From: Deltaproteobacteria bacterium
GTDB lineage: Bacteria; Lernaellota; Lernaellaia; JACKCT01
NCBI GenBank assembly: GCA_027493875.1
Contig: JAOSJX010000024.1
Location: 124,001-188,000 of the forward strand
Direction of reading: 5' to 3'
DNA length: 64,000 bases
Shown here: one piece after another, positions 49,473-60,511 of the stretch
Layout: each line of letters starts with the position of its first letter
How positions within the stretch are numbered: position 1 is the stretch's first letter
Translations under genes and position numbers: made by a program
The notes under the pieces: model-generated
Seen by the model: only the letters and a program-made list of their open reading frames with translations
Databases searched by the model: none
Told to the model about the DNA's origin: nothing

Positions 49473-52400
49473 CTACGGGACCTGGTTCAAAGTCTCGCGG
49501 TTGTTAACACATAATTCCAGGGCGATCAAGCCTTCCAGAACCGCCTCCACGGCATCTTTCTTGAGCAAATTCGCCTCTTTGTCCACCAATCGGCCGTCCG
49601 GCAGCAGCCGGTACCGCGCCGGGGCTCCCGCCACCAATTCGATCAAACGCGACGCCGGAATCGGCGTTTTCTCGCCGATGCGGTACACCACGGCGTCCTT
49701 GCTGTGGTCGATCGACAGCAATCCCAACGCCTGCGCGCGCAGCTTGACACCCATGACCGCAAACAGGTTCCCGACCTCGGCCGGCAGCGGCCCGAAACGG
49801 TCCCGGATTTCGTCTTCCACCTCGCCCAGCGCCTCCGCGTCCGGCGCGTCGGCGATGCGTTTGTAGGTCCCAAGCCGCAAGCTGGCTTCCTCGATATAAT
49901 CGTCCGGAATGAACGCCGCGACCGGGAGGCTGATCTCCGCCGGCGGCGGCTTGTCCACATCCTCGCCGCGCATCCTCCGGATTTCCTCGTCCAAAAGCTC
50001 GCGGTAGAGTTCGAATCCCACCGCGCCGATGTGCCCCGACTGCTCCGTTCCCAGCAGATTGCCGGCGCCGCGGATCTCCAAATCCTTCGCGGCGATTTTG
50101 TATCCCGACCCCAGTTCGGTAAACGTCCGGATCGCCGCGAGGCGTTTGCGCGCGTCCGCGCTCACCGCGGCCCCGCCAGGAATGATCAGGTAACAATAGG
50201 CGCGCACCTTGCTGCGGCCCACGCGCCCGCGAAGCTGATAGAGCTGCGCGAGGCCCAGCATGTCCGCGCGGTTGATGAGGATCGTGTTCGCCTGCGGGAA
50301 ATCGAGGCCGGAACCGACGATCGTGGTCGCCACGAGCACGTCGTAGCGCCGCTCCGCGAAGTCGATGAGCAATTCCTCGATGTCCTCACCCTTCATCTGC
50401 CCGTGCCCGACGCGAACGCGCGCCTCCGGCACCAGGCGCCGGACGCGATCGGCGACGCCCGCGATCGATTGGATGCGGTTGTGAATAAAGAAGACCTGCC
50501 CGCCGCGGCCGAGCTCCCGGCGAACGGCCTCGGCGATCGTGTCGTCGTCCCACCGCGTGATGAAGGTGCGGACGGACAGGCGGTCTTCCGGCGGCGTGTC
50601 GATGACGGACAGGTCGCGGATACCGACGAGGCTCATGTGCAGCGTCCGCGGAATCGGCGTGGCCGAGAGCGCCATCACATCGACCGAATCCCGCAGCGCC
50701 TTGATCTTCTCCTTTTGCCCCACACCGAAAAGCTGCTCTTCGTCCACGATGAGAAGTCCTAAATCGGCGAACCGGACGTGCCGCGAGAGAAGCTGATGCG
50801 TTCCGATGACGACTTCGCTTACCCCGGCGGCGAGTTCGTCGCGGATTTTCTTGCGCTCGGCGTCGGAAACGAACCGCGACATGGTCCTCACGTTGATGCC
50901 GAAGGGGGTCATCCTGGCGGCAAAGGTGCGCCCGTGCTGAAACGCGAGCGTCGTCGTCGGCACGAGCACCGCCACCTGCTTCCCGTCCAACACGGCGAGA
51001 AAGGCCGCCCGCAGCGCGACCTCCGTCTTGCCGAACCCGACGTCGCCGCAGATCAGCCGGTCCATGGTTTTCGCGGAACGCATGTCGCCGAGAACATCGC
51101 CGATGGCGGCGAGCTGGTCCGGCGTTTCGTCGTAGGGAAAGGTCGCCTCGAACTCCTCGAAGGCTTCGCCGCCTTCGGCAAAGGCGTGGCCGGCGGACAC
51201 CGCGCGGCGCGCGTAAAGCTGGAGGAGTTCCTTCGCCATACGGCGGACCGACTCGCGGGCCCGATCCAGCGAACGCTCCCAACTCGTGCCCCGAGTTTGT
51301 CCAGCGACGCGGCGGCGCCCGCGCCGACGTAACGATGCACCTGCGCCAGCCGGTCCACGGGGACGTAGAGTTTGTCGCCGCCGGAGTACTCGAGGTGTAA
51401 AAATTCGCCGTCCCGTCCCCGCAGCGCGAGCCGCGTCATGCCTTTGAACAGGCCGATCCCGTGCGTGAGGTGGACGACCGCGTCGCCTTCGGCGAGATCG
51501 GAAAAATCCGCGACCGGTTCGCCGCGTTTGCCGCGGTACGCCTCCGCATGGCGGCGCGGCCCGAAGATTTCCTCCTCGGTCACGATCGCCGTTTCGAGCG
51601 ACGGGATCACGGCGCCGGCGGACAGATCGCCCGTCATCACGGGAACGCGCGCCGACGGGGGCCGGGCCAGCACCCGCGCCATGGTCAGGCCTTCTTGGTC
51701 CGTCGCCTCGAAGCCGTACAGATCGAGCAACCGGCGCAACCGGTCCACGCCGGAGGGCGAGCGCGCGACCAGGACGGTATGCAGACCGTCGCCGAGCCAG
51801 CGGGTCAGCCGACGCGTCAGCGGTTCGAGCATGCGGTCGTCCTGCGCGCGGGCGAGGATTTCCTCGCGCAGCCCGGCGAGCGACTCGGCTTCGAAGCGAT
51901 GGGCGTCGCCGCGGCCGCGCGCCGTCACGGCCTCTTTGCCGAGCGACGCGTGGCGGAAGCGGTCCAGGGACTCGAAAAAAATCGGTCGGGGTTTGAAAGA
52001 GCGCGCCCGCCTCCACGCTCAGCTTGCCGGCCTCGCGCGTCTTTTCGTTCCGCGTGACGATCAGATCGTTTTCGATCTCGGCCATGGCCGCACACAGATC
52101 CTGCTCCACCGTGACCACGACGGTATCGGACGGCAGGTAGTCGGCCACGGTGTCCAGCGACTCGTAAAAAGCGGCAGCAGAAACTCGATGCCGGGTGAGT
52201 ACGCGCGGCGCTCTACCTCGTCCACGAGGCGTTCGCGTTCGCGGCGGTCGACGTTTTGCTCCTCCGCGAGACGCTTGATCCCCTTCGCGAACAGCGCTTT
52301 CGACGTTTCATCGATCAGCACCTCGCGGCATGCGAACACGCGCGCGTCGTCGACGTGGCGCCGGGTGGTCTGCCGCGCGGGCGAGAAGGCACGAATCGCC

Positions 52401-53052
52401 GCGATCTCGTCGCCGGACAATTCGATGCGCAGCGGGTCGGGCGACAGCGGACTCCAAAAATCGACCACCCCTCCCCGCACCGCATACTCCCCCACATCCT
52501 CGACCAACGACGCGCGATGGAAGCCCGATTCCTCGAGCGCGAGAACGAGCAGATCGCGGTCGACCTCCTCGCCCACGCGCACGGCCAGCGACGTGGACGA
52601 CAGGCGTTTTTAGGGAGAACGCGTTTGAGCAGCGCGCCGACGGGCGCCACGACGATCGCGTCGCTTCGCGGCAAGAGAAGTTGGGAGAGCGCCGACAAGC
52701 GCGCGGCGACGGCCGACGGATGCGGCGAGAGGGATTCGAACGGCGCGACGTCGAAAGGCGGATACAGCGCGGCGCGGTGCCCGTGGCCGGTTTCTTGGAG
52801 AAAGACGCCGAGATCGCCCATGACGCGGCGCGCGGCCTGACCGTCCGGAACAATGATCAGCATCGGGCCGCGGTGCGCGAGGGCGATTTCCGCGGCGGCG
52901 AGCGCGACGCCGGCGCCGAGAAGCCCGGATACCGCCAGATCGTTTCCGGCCGCGAGCGACGCGCGCACCGGTGCCATCGATGCCACAAGGCCGCGAAACT
53001 CCGTCTTCGCCGAGCTTCGTCGAGCCAAGGATTCCCGGGATTCGACGCTCAC
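49473..53052 (-). CDS. mfd: Transcription-repair coupling factor Mfd, about four frameshifts
   Basis: About 1190 residues. Mfd removes stalled RNA polymerase and recruits UvrA. In order: the UvrB-homology region (SGLLGAGVALAAAEIAL, LYPPFDVAPFESLSPH), YAVRGGVVDFWSP, the polymerase-interacting CarD-like domain GDAVVHLTHGIGLFKGMTRL with YVPVDRLAQVHRYVG, the RecG-like helicase DRLICGDVGFGKTEVALRA (Walker A), LLIVDEEQLFGVGQKEKIK (Walker B), SATPIPRTLHMSLVGIRDLS, NRADMLGLAQLYQLRGRVGR, and a C-terminal TRCF domain. Frame changes lie near 51290, 51975-51981, 52166-52170 and 52607-52611, mostly homopolymers. DEEQLFGV has Leu where Arg is usual. Confidence 0.93.
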
Positions 53053-53347
53053 GCTCCCTCCCCTGCGCGCGCCATGTCGTCGCGCGGAGGCGTTTGTGTC
53101 AAGGGGACCGCGAGGAAGGATGAGCGGAACGAGGTCTTTGCGATGAACGAAAAACGGCGAATAGGCCGGGCGTCGGCTCGGCGACGATCGCGGCGAGGCC
53201 GGCCGGTCGAGTTTTTCCGGCGCGCCCGTGCGGGCAAACCCGTGTTTCGCGCTTTGCGTCCCCGTGGCGCCGGTTCAAGATAAGCTTCTTCACAAAACGC
53301 ACTTTTTGACCAAATGCTTTATCGTTTGACGCGGCTCCAAAACGTAC

Positions 53348-53361
53348 TTGATCTAGATCAA
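53348..53361. promoter_or_regulatory. Perfect FNR/CRP-family palindrome
   Basis: TTGAT-CTAG-ATCAA is an exact match to the FNR half-site pair TTGAT-N4-ATCAA. It lies 143 bases before korA2 in a 451-base AT-richer gap. An FNR-type oxygen sensor could activate the oxidoreductase cluster under low oxygen. The mfd start is on the other side, but 300 bases away. Confidence 0.65.
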
Positions 53362-53389
53362 TTTGGGCTTTCATAACATCCCGAAATGT

Positions 53390-53428
53390 TAGAATTTTCT
53401 TGACACTGTGGGATGATGAGCGTACATC
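53390..53428 (+). promoter_or_regulatory. Possible promoter boxes upstream of korA2
   Basis: Two readings are possible. TTGACA at 53400-53405 with a 17-base spacer leads to TACATC at 53423-53428, a good -35 with a weak -10; the FNR site would then be centred about 80 bases upstream of transcription. Alternatively TAGAAT at 53390-53395 serves as -10, placing the FNR site about 47 bases upstream, close to a class II position. The rest of the 53053-53503 gap shows nothing further. Confidence 0.4.
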
Positions 53429-53503
53429 GTGACCCGTTTGGGGTCGTGCCAAAAAAACTCACAAATCGCGGTTCGTTTTGGCCGCGTGACCGAGGAAGAA
53501 AAA

Positions 53504-55414
53504 ATGCCCGCCAAAGAAGCCACGGAAGAGGGAATCTCGCAGCGCGCCCGGCTCGCCCAAGTCGTCAACCAGCACATCGTCGAAATCGTGAGCGACTCGG
53601 GAGAGGGAGCGCAGACCTGCGGCCAAATGTTCGGCACCATCAGTGCGAAGATGGGCAACGGCGTCTGGACGGTGGAGATCATTCCCGCGGAAATCGAGCC
53701 GCCGTTCCGTTCCCGCGCGGGCGCCAGCGGTAACCGCATCCGCGTCGGCAAGGGCGTCGTGACGAATATGGGCGATCAGGCGGATTTGGTCGTCGCGTTC
53801 AACGAGCAGGTGCTCTACAGCCGGATCGACGACAACGCCATCGCCAAGGGCGCCCACATCCTTCTTGAATCCAAGTGGAAGGAGGACCGCCTGCCGGAGA
53901 TTCGCGCGGCGTACGCGGAAGCGATGAAAGACTTCGAGGAGCGGGGCTTCATCGTGCACGAGGTGCCGATGGAAGAGGAATGCCTGAAGGTCGTTTCCGA
54001 TCCGCGGCGCGGCAAGAATATGTGGATCCTCGGCATGCTCTCGGCGATTTACGAACGCGACGTTTCCCTCATCGACGCGGAACTCGAACGCAAGTTCAAG
54101 CGCAAGGGCAAGGACGTGATTCAGAAAAACGTCGATCTGGTCCGCGCCGGATACGATTGGGCGGGCGAGAACGTCGACCTGCGTTTCCGGATTCCGGTGG
54201 CGCCGTCCGACGTGCCGATGGTCGTCATGAACGGGAACACCGCCGTGGGGCTCGGCGTGATGGCGGCGGGCATGGAACTGTGCTCGATGTATCCGATCAC
54301 CCCGGCGACAAGCGCCTCCCACTATCTCGCGGGCTCCTTCCAGAAAGTCGGCGGCGTCGTCCATCAGGCGGAGGACGAGATCGCGGCGATCGGGTTCGCG
54401 CTCGGCGCGTCGTACGCGGGCAAAACGCCCGTGACCATTACGTCGGGTCCGGGATTGGCGCTCAAGACGGAGTTCATCGGCCTCGCGGTCATGGCCGAGT
54501 TGCCGCTGGTGATCGTCGACGTGCAGCGCGGCGGTCCGTCCACGGGCCTGCCGACGCGCGTCGAGCAGGGCGATCTGCTGGCCGCGCTGTTCGCGTCGCC
54601 CGGCGACGCGCCGAAAATTGTGATGGCGCCGGCGACGATCGAAGAATGCTTTCACTTCATGGTCACGGCCCGCAAGCTCGCCGAATCCTTCCGCGGGCCG
54701 GTCATGGTGCTGACCGACGCCAACCTCGCCACCGGCCAGCAGAACTTCCCGCGCCCCGAAGTCAAAGAAGAGTGGATCGCGCCGCCCGTCGACCAGTCTC
54801 CGTGGGACGGCGAGGTCCGGCCCTACGAATGGGACGAGACGACGGGCATCTCCCAGCGGCCCGTTCCCGGCCAGCGCGGCGGCAACTACGTGCTGACGGG
54901 GCTGGCGCACGACGAGAAAAGCCGCGTGGCGTACGAATCGGCGATCAACCAGCGCGCCATGGAAGCGCGGAGCCGTAAACTCGCGGCCTTGCGCAAGACG
55001 CTGAAAACGCCGGAAGTTTACGGCGACGAGGAGGGCGATCTTTTGGTCGTCGGCTGGGGCTCGACCCTGGGCGCCATCGAGGAAGCGGTGGATCGCCTGC
55101 GCGACGAGGGACAGCGCGTGTCGTCGGTGCATTTGCGGTTCCTGTCGCCGCTTGAGCCGGGGCTTCGGGAAATTTTCTCCAAGTTCAAGAAGGTGATGAC
55201 CGTCGAGATCAACTACAGCGACGATCCGGACGGGCTCGGCGACGCGCGGCGTTACGCCCAGCTCGCCTGGATGCTCCGTTCCGAAACGTTGGTGGACGTG
55301 GATTGCTGGTCGCGCGTGCCCGGCACGCCGCTGGCGCCGGGCATGATCGTCGACGCCGTCCGCTCCCGGCTTAACGCCCCGGCGGAAATCAAACGTTCCC
55401 AGTCGGCCCAATAA
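53504..55414 (+). CDS. korA: 2-oxoacid:ferredoxin oxidoreductase, fused gamma-alpha subunit, copy 2
   Basis: An intact 636-residue subunit, one of the few long genes here without a frame defect. The gamma domain has VSDSGEGAQTCGQMFGTISA; the alpha domain has MELCSMYPITPATSASHYLA, VVHQAEDEIAAIGFALGASY, ITSGPGLALKTEFIGLAVMA and VDVQRGGPSTGLPTRVEQGD; the C-terminal domain has LLVVGWGSTLGAIEEAV. It is clearly distinct from copy 1 in the gamma domain. ATG 53504 is preceded by GAGGAAGAA. It begins a plus-strand cluster that runs to the window end: korB2 29 bases on, then PFOR-like and rnfB genes. Confidence 0.94.
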   Translation: MPAKEATEEGISQRARLAQVVNQHIVEIVSDSGEGAQTCGQMFGTISAKMGNGVWTVEIIPAEIEPPFRSRAGASGNRIRVGKGVVTNMGDQADLVVAFNEQVLYSRIDDNAIAKGAHILLESKWKEDRLPEIRAAYAEAMKDFEERGFIVHEVPMEEECLKVVSDPRRGKNMWILGMLSAIYERDVSLIDAELERKFKRKGKDVIQKNVDLVRAGYDWAGENVDLRFRIPVAPSDVPMVVMNGNTAVGLGVMAAGMELCSMYPITPATSASHYLAGSFQKVGGVVHQAEDEIAAIGFALGASYAGKTPVTITSGPGLALKTEFIGLAVMAELPLVIVDVQRGGPSTGLPTRVEQGDLLAALFASPGDAPKIVMAPATIEECFHFMVTARKLAESFRGPVMVLTDANLATGQQNFPRPEVKEEWIAPPVDQSPWDGEVRPYEWDETTGISQRPVPGQRGGNYVLTGLAHDEKSRVAYESAINQRAMEARSRKLAALRKTLKTPEVYGDEEGDLLVVGWGSTLGAIEEAVDRLRDEGQRVSSVHLRFLSPLEPGLREIFSKFKKVMTVEINYSDDPDGLGDARRYAQLAWMLRSETLVDVDCWSRVPGTPLAPGMIVDAVRSRLNAPAEIKRSQSAQ

Positions 55415-55443
55415 CGAAAGAACCATCCCAGGAGGATGACGCG

Positions 55444-56396
55444 ATGTACGGATTGAAACTGGATTGGACGCCGCCGGAGCGGCCGCAGGTTTTTGCCTGG
55501 AAGACTACGAGGGCGGGGCGCCGCGCTGGTGCCCGGGCTGCGGCGATCTGGCGGTGTTGAACGCGCTGCAACGCTACGTACGCGACGAGCAATTGCCGCC
55601 GGAAAAAATCGCGGTGATCTCGGGCATCGGCTGCTCGAGCCGCCTGCCTCACTACGTCAAAGCCTACGGCTTCCACGGCCTGCACGGCCGCGCGTTTCCG
55701 GTGGCGTGCGGCGTGCGTTCGCGGCGTCCCGACCTGCACATCTTCGTCGCCACCGGCGACGGCGACTGCTGCGCGATCGGCACCGCGCACTGGATTCACG
55801 CGATCCGCTACAACATGAACATGACGATCATGCTGCTGGACAACAACATCTACGGCCTGACGAAAATGCAGTCGTCGCCGACCACCGGCAAGGGCCACTA
55901 CTCGAACACGCATCCCGGCGGCGCGCCGCTCACGCCGATCAATCCGCTGATGACGACGCTCTCCATCACCAACGCGTCGTTCGTGGCGCAAACGGTGGAT
56001 TGGAACCCGCCGCACCTGTACGCGACGCTGGCCGCGGCGCACAAACACCGCGGCACGTCGTTCGTGCGGGTCCTGCAACGCTGCCCGCATTTCATGTCGG
56101 GCTATTTCGACGAGATGCAGAAAGACCCGATGCTCGTGCGCCTCTTGACGCACGACAAAGGCATCGCGATCGACGACGCGGTGAAAAAGGCGTTTCCCAA
56201 CCGCGCCGAACACGATCCGAGCGATCTGGCCGCGGCGCTTTCGTTCGCCGGCGATCCGGAGGCGCATCCGGTCGGTCTGCTCTACTCCAACGAACAGGCC
56301 GAGCACTACGACGATTTTACCGCGCAAGGTCTCGGGACCGACGCCAAGGCGAAAGTCGCGGCGATCGAAAAGGAGTTGGACCGCTTTACGATTTAG
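55444..56396 (+). CDS. korB: 2-oxoacid:ferredoxin oxidoreductase, beta subunit, copy 2, one frameshift
   Basis: About 318 residues. ATG 55444 follows AGGAGG. The frame slips at the five-T run at 55490-55494; one extra T gives PERPQVFCLEDYEGGAPRWC and the cluster motif PRWCPGCGDLAVLNAL. TPP binding is shown by FVATGDGDCCAIGTAHWIH and MLLDNNIYGLTKMQSSPTT. Another cysteine in VLQRCPHFMSG is in the family position. The stop TAG is also the first bases of a heptamer array, and 80 bases separate it from the PFOR-like gene. Confidence 0.92.
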
Positions 56397-56436
56397 TGGC
56401 CGGTGGCCAGCCGCCAACGGCCAGTAGCCGATGGCC
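56395..56436. repeat. Period-7 array starting at a stop codon
   Basis: Six degenerate heptamers (AGTGGCC, GGTGGCC, AGCCGCC, AACGGCC, AGTAGCC, GATGGCC) begin within the TAG of korB2. The phase and motif match the inverted form at 32878. Confidence 0.65.
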
Positions 56437-56476
56437 TCGCCCTCGGCGGGGCTTGCATTGAATACGAGGTGTCGCT

Positions 56477-59400
56477 TTGGAATCCACTGAATCCCGGGCG
56501 GCGAGAGCAACGTCGCCGCAGCCTTCCGATCCCCGCCCCGCTTCGTCAACACGTCCCATCGGCCGGTTGATCGCCGCCACCGGCGCGCAAGCGGTGGCGG
56601 CCGTCGAGTCGCTGATTTGCGGATCGGCGGCCGTGGCGTCGCCCTCGGTCGCTCAAGGATACGCGCTGGCGGGCCGGCGGGCGGCGGGATTGCCGGGTGA
56701 CGGGGACGCCGCCGGCGACCTGACCGGCTTTGCCGCGCCGTACGTTCAGCACACGCGGGGCGCCGGAACGCACGCGGCCGTCGAACTCGTCGCCGGCTCC
56801 GTCCAGGAGGCCGCGGATCACGCGCTGGCGGCGCATTTGATCGCCGATCGCACGGGACGTCCCGTGGTCTGCGTGCTCGATGACGCGCTCGCCGAACGCC
56901 TCGAACTCCTTCGATTGCCGACACCGCAGGTCGTTCGGCAGCTTTTCGGCGGGAAAGCCGGCAACGGAAAAGCCGAGCCGAACGCGGGCGGCCCGGCCGA
57001 GATCGTCGGCGCGGCTTTTCGCGACGTCGCGCTCGCGACGCGCCGTCCCTGCCAGGCGGTGATGCGCTATCAGACGAGCGACGCCGAGGTGGTTCTCGTG
57101 GCCGGCGGCCACGACGCGGATCGGGCGCAGGCGGCCGCGGACCTTCTCCGCGCGCGCAACATCAAGGCGGGCGTCGTATCCGTCGGATTGCGCCGTCCCT
57201 TCCCGCGCGAGGAACTCGTTGACGCGCTGCGCGGCAAGCCGCGGGTCGTCGTCCTGGGGCCGGAAAACGCGCCGGTGTCGACGTCGTCGCTCTTTTATGC
57301 GACCGGCAACGCCCTGGCCGAGGCCAAAGCGCAACCGCCGACGTTTGAGGCCTTCGCGCCGGCGCCGGAAGCCGGCGCTTTCCAGATCGCCGCTCACATC
57401 GGCGGCGCGGACGGCGCGCCCGAACCCGCGATCGCCGGGGTCCGCGTGGCCGCGCGGCCGGCCGGACCGTGGAGCGAGCGCGTTTTGCGCGACGTGGCGG
57501 TGGCGGTCGGCTTGCTCGCGCCGGTGGACATCGCCACGCACGCAACCGGATCACGGCGCTGCGCCCGCCTGGATTTGTCCGCCCGCGGATTCGGCGCGGC
57601 GGCAACGGACGATCGGCCCGCCGGCGCCCTTTTCGTCGCCCATCCGTCCCTTCTCGATTTTCAAGGCTTGATGCTCGCCGATGACGGCGCGGTGGTTCTA
57701 AACGTCGACGCCGCGGGCCCCGTGGAGGCTTGGCGCCTTCTGTCCGAAACGCAGCGCCGCCGGATCGAGGAGCGGCGCGGGCGGGTGTGGACGGTCGATC
57801 TCGCGGCCGCCACAGGCGATGCGTCCGACCGTTCGGCCGCGGTTCGTTGGGCGGCGGCGGGCGCCTTGCTCGCCGCGGTTCCGGATCTGGCCGGGCTCGT
57901 CGGGCGGACGCACGGCGTGACCGATGCGGTCCGCAAGGCTCTGGACGAAAACGGAGAGACGGAACGCGCGGGTTGGTTTGCGGCGGGCGCCGCGGCCGTT
58001 CGGCGCCTCGATCCGGTGGAGATCGACCGCGCGAAGGGCTCCTTCGAACAGGACTTCCGGCCGGCGGTTCACGGCCCGCGCCTGCCCGCGGCGTCCGAGC
58101 CCGACCCGTCGTGGTCCGCCGAGGTCCTTCGTTTTTACGCGACCGGACGCCGCGAAGGAACGCGCGCCGAAACGCTGCCGTGCCTTCCTTTGAAACCCGC
58201 GACGATGGCCGGGTGGTTCGCATCGGGCGAAGCGCGGGACGATTATCCCTTTTATCTTCCGGACGGCCCCGAAACGCCCGCGTCCCCGCTGGCGCGGCTC
58301 GTGGAGCAAGCGGCCGACCAATTGGCCGCGGACGGCAAAGACATTTCGGTTATCCGCGACCACCTCGGCCGTTTGGTTCAAGCGGCGGCCGACGCGACGA
58401 ATCAGCGCGGCGGATCGGCCTCGGCCGCGGAAGTGTTGGACGAGGCGACCAACGACTTCGCGGCCGTGTTCGACGCCAGCGAAGCCGGCTCCAAAGCGCT
58501 TCGCGAACAGGCCGTGCTGCTGCGCGGCGCCCTTCCGAATACCGGCCGCCTGGCCGGCCTCGGCCGGCGAACGCCTCCGGATCTCGTGGCGGCGGCGCTT
58601 TCCGGCGCGCGCGCGCGCGTTGTGGCGGGCTATGTGAAAGAAGCGAAAAGTCTGGCGCGACGGTTGCGCGACGTTCTCGCCGCGGACGCGACGCACGACG
58701 AAAAGGCGTCGTCCCCGAAAGCGCTCGAAAGCGCGATGGGCGGTTCCGGCGGACGGTTGTTTGACGCCGGGGCGCTGGCCAAGACGCTTCCGGCGCATCG
58801 CGGTTCGCGCCGCCTGGAACCGGAACGGCGCGCGCGCATCGAAGACGTGCTGGCGACGCTCGACCGTTTCCTCGGGGGACGGACGAGCGCATCGTCCGCG
58901 GTTTTCGTGAGTCGCCGAACGGCCGAACCCGCCGCGGTTCCCTCCGGCGCGACGCTCATTGTTCATGACGACGCGCCCGCCGCGGCGATCGGTTTGTTCG
59001 ACGGTTTCGCCGAGGAAACGCTGGATGTTCTCCGGGCGCTGCGCGTGGCGCGGTTGGAAGCCGACGGCGCGTACGATCCAGCGGCGCATGACGAGCCGCT
59101 GGCGAATCTCCGCTGGGAAGGATGCGCGCCGGAAGAGCTGCTGCTCGTGCGTCCCATCGTGGTTTTCGAGTCGGCGGCGCATCTGCGCGCCGAGGGCTTG
59201 GGATCGTTGTCCGAATTGCTGCGCTCCGCGCGCCCCGTGCGTGTGATCGTCACCGACGACGGCGCCGCCGCGGAACCGGGCGCCCGCTTTTTCCGCGACC
59301 CGGCGCTTTTGGCGCTTTCGCACCGCGAGGCGTTTGTTCTGCGGTCGACGCTGGCGCGGCCCGGCCACGTGCTGGACGGACTCCGCCGCGTGGCCGCGGC

Positions 59401-60451
59401 GCCGTGTCCCGCCGTGGCGGTGATCGCCGTCGCCCCTGAAGGCGCGGCGTGGCCCGCGGGGGGAACTGGAAGCGGCGCACGCGGCGCGCGTCGCCCCGTG
59501 CTTCGTTTACGACCCCGCCGCGGGGGAAACCTGGGCGGCGCGATTCGACCTGTCGGAAAATCCGCAGCCGGAAAAAAATCTGGCCGACCGTGACCGTCCG
59601 CTGGACCGGCGCGGACGGCGCCGAGCAGAGCGCCGAATGCGCGGTGACGCCGGCGCACGCCGCGGCGTTGGACGGCCGGTTGCGCGACGAGTTCCGCGTC
59701 ATCCCCGCGGACGCCTGGGGCGAGGATCAGATCGAGGCGGGCACGTATCTGGAGGCGTCGCGAAACGCCTCGGGACCCGTGGCGCCGTTCGTCTGGAACC
59801 TCGGCGCCGGCGATATCATGGAGCGCGCCGTGTTCACGCGGCCGGTCGCCTTCGCGTGCTGGGACCGCGCGAGGTCCTGGCGGATGCTGCAGGAGCTGGC
59901 CGGGATCGAAAACGAATACGCGCGCCGCGCGGCGGACGAAGCCCGGGCCGGGGCGCTCGCGGACGCGGAAGCGGCGCACAAAAAACTCGACGCCGATCAT
60001 CAGGCGGAAGTCGAGAAAGTGCGTGCGTCCGCGGCCGGGGGAGGCCATGGACCGGCTGGTGAGCGTTCTGCTGGATCTGGACACCGCGCCGGCGGCGCAA
60101 CCGGCGGCGGCCAAAGCGGCGCCGGCGGCCTCCGCGGTGGCCGAGGAAGCGGCCGCGGCCCCGGCGGCGGCGCCCATTGAAGAGGAAGAAGCGGACGTCT
60201 CCTTCGACGATCCTTATATCGATACGTTCCTGTGCACGAGCTGCAACGAGTGCATCGGAATCAACCCGCAGATGTTCGGCTACGACGGCAATAAACAGGC
60301 CTTCGTGGCCGACGCGTCGAAAGGCACCTTCGACGAACTGGTCCGCGCCGCGGAAAAGTGCCCGGCGCGCTGCATTCATCCGGGAAAACCGCGCGCCGGC
60401 GACGCGACGGTGAACGACGATCTCGTCGCGCGCGCGGCGGCCTATCATTAG
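56477..60451 (+). CDS. PFOR-like multidomain protein without TPP motif, with C-terminal ferredoxin; frameshifts
   Basis: About 1325 residues. TTG 56477 follows GAGGTG. The first part is a degenerate PFOR pyrimidine-like domain (RPIGRLIAATGAQAVAAVES); then AEVVLVAGGHDADRAQAAAD with VVSVGLRRPFPREELVDAL is PFOR domain II; ALFVAHPSLLDFQGLML and AVVLNVDAAGPVEAWRLL match the gamma domain. A helical region follows. GLGSLSELLRSARPVRVIV with LALSHREAFVLRSTLARPGH, RVAPCFVYDPAAGETWAARF and DLSENPQPEK correspond to the PFOR TPP domain, but the GDG motif is replaced by VVFESAAHL. A ferredoxin domain closes it: FLCTSCNECIGINPQMF and KCPARCIHPG. Frame changes lie near 59462, 59585 and 60045. Confidence 0.75.
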
Positions 60452-60511
60452 AACAATGCTCGACAGCGCCCGCCGATTCCGAAACGCGTTGCGTCCCCAT
60501 GGGGCGATCGC

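Noticed and set aside
53459..55426. 655-residue minus-strand open frame opposite korA2
   Set aside because: Shadow of an intact, well-conserved gene; low-complexity Arg/His/Asp composition.
57698..59368. 556-residue minus-strand open frame opposite the PFOR-like gene
   Set aside because: The plus-strand frame has recognisable PFOR text; this one has none.
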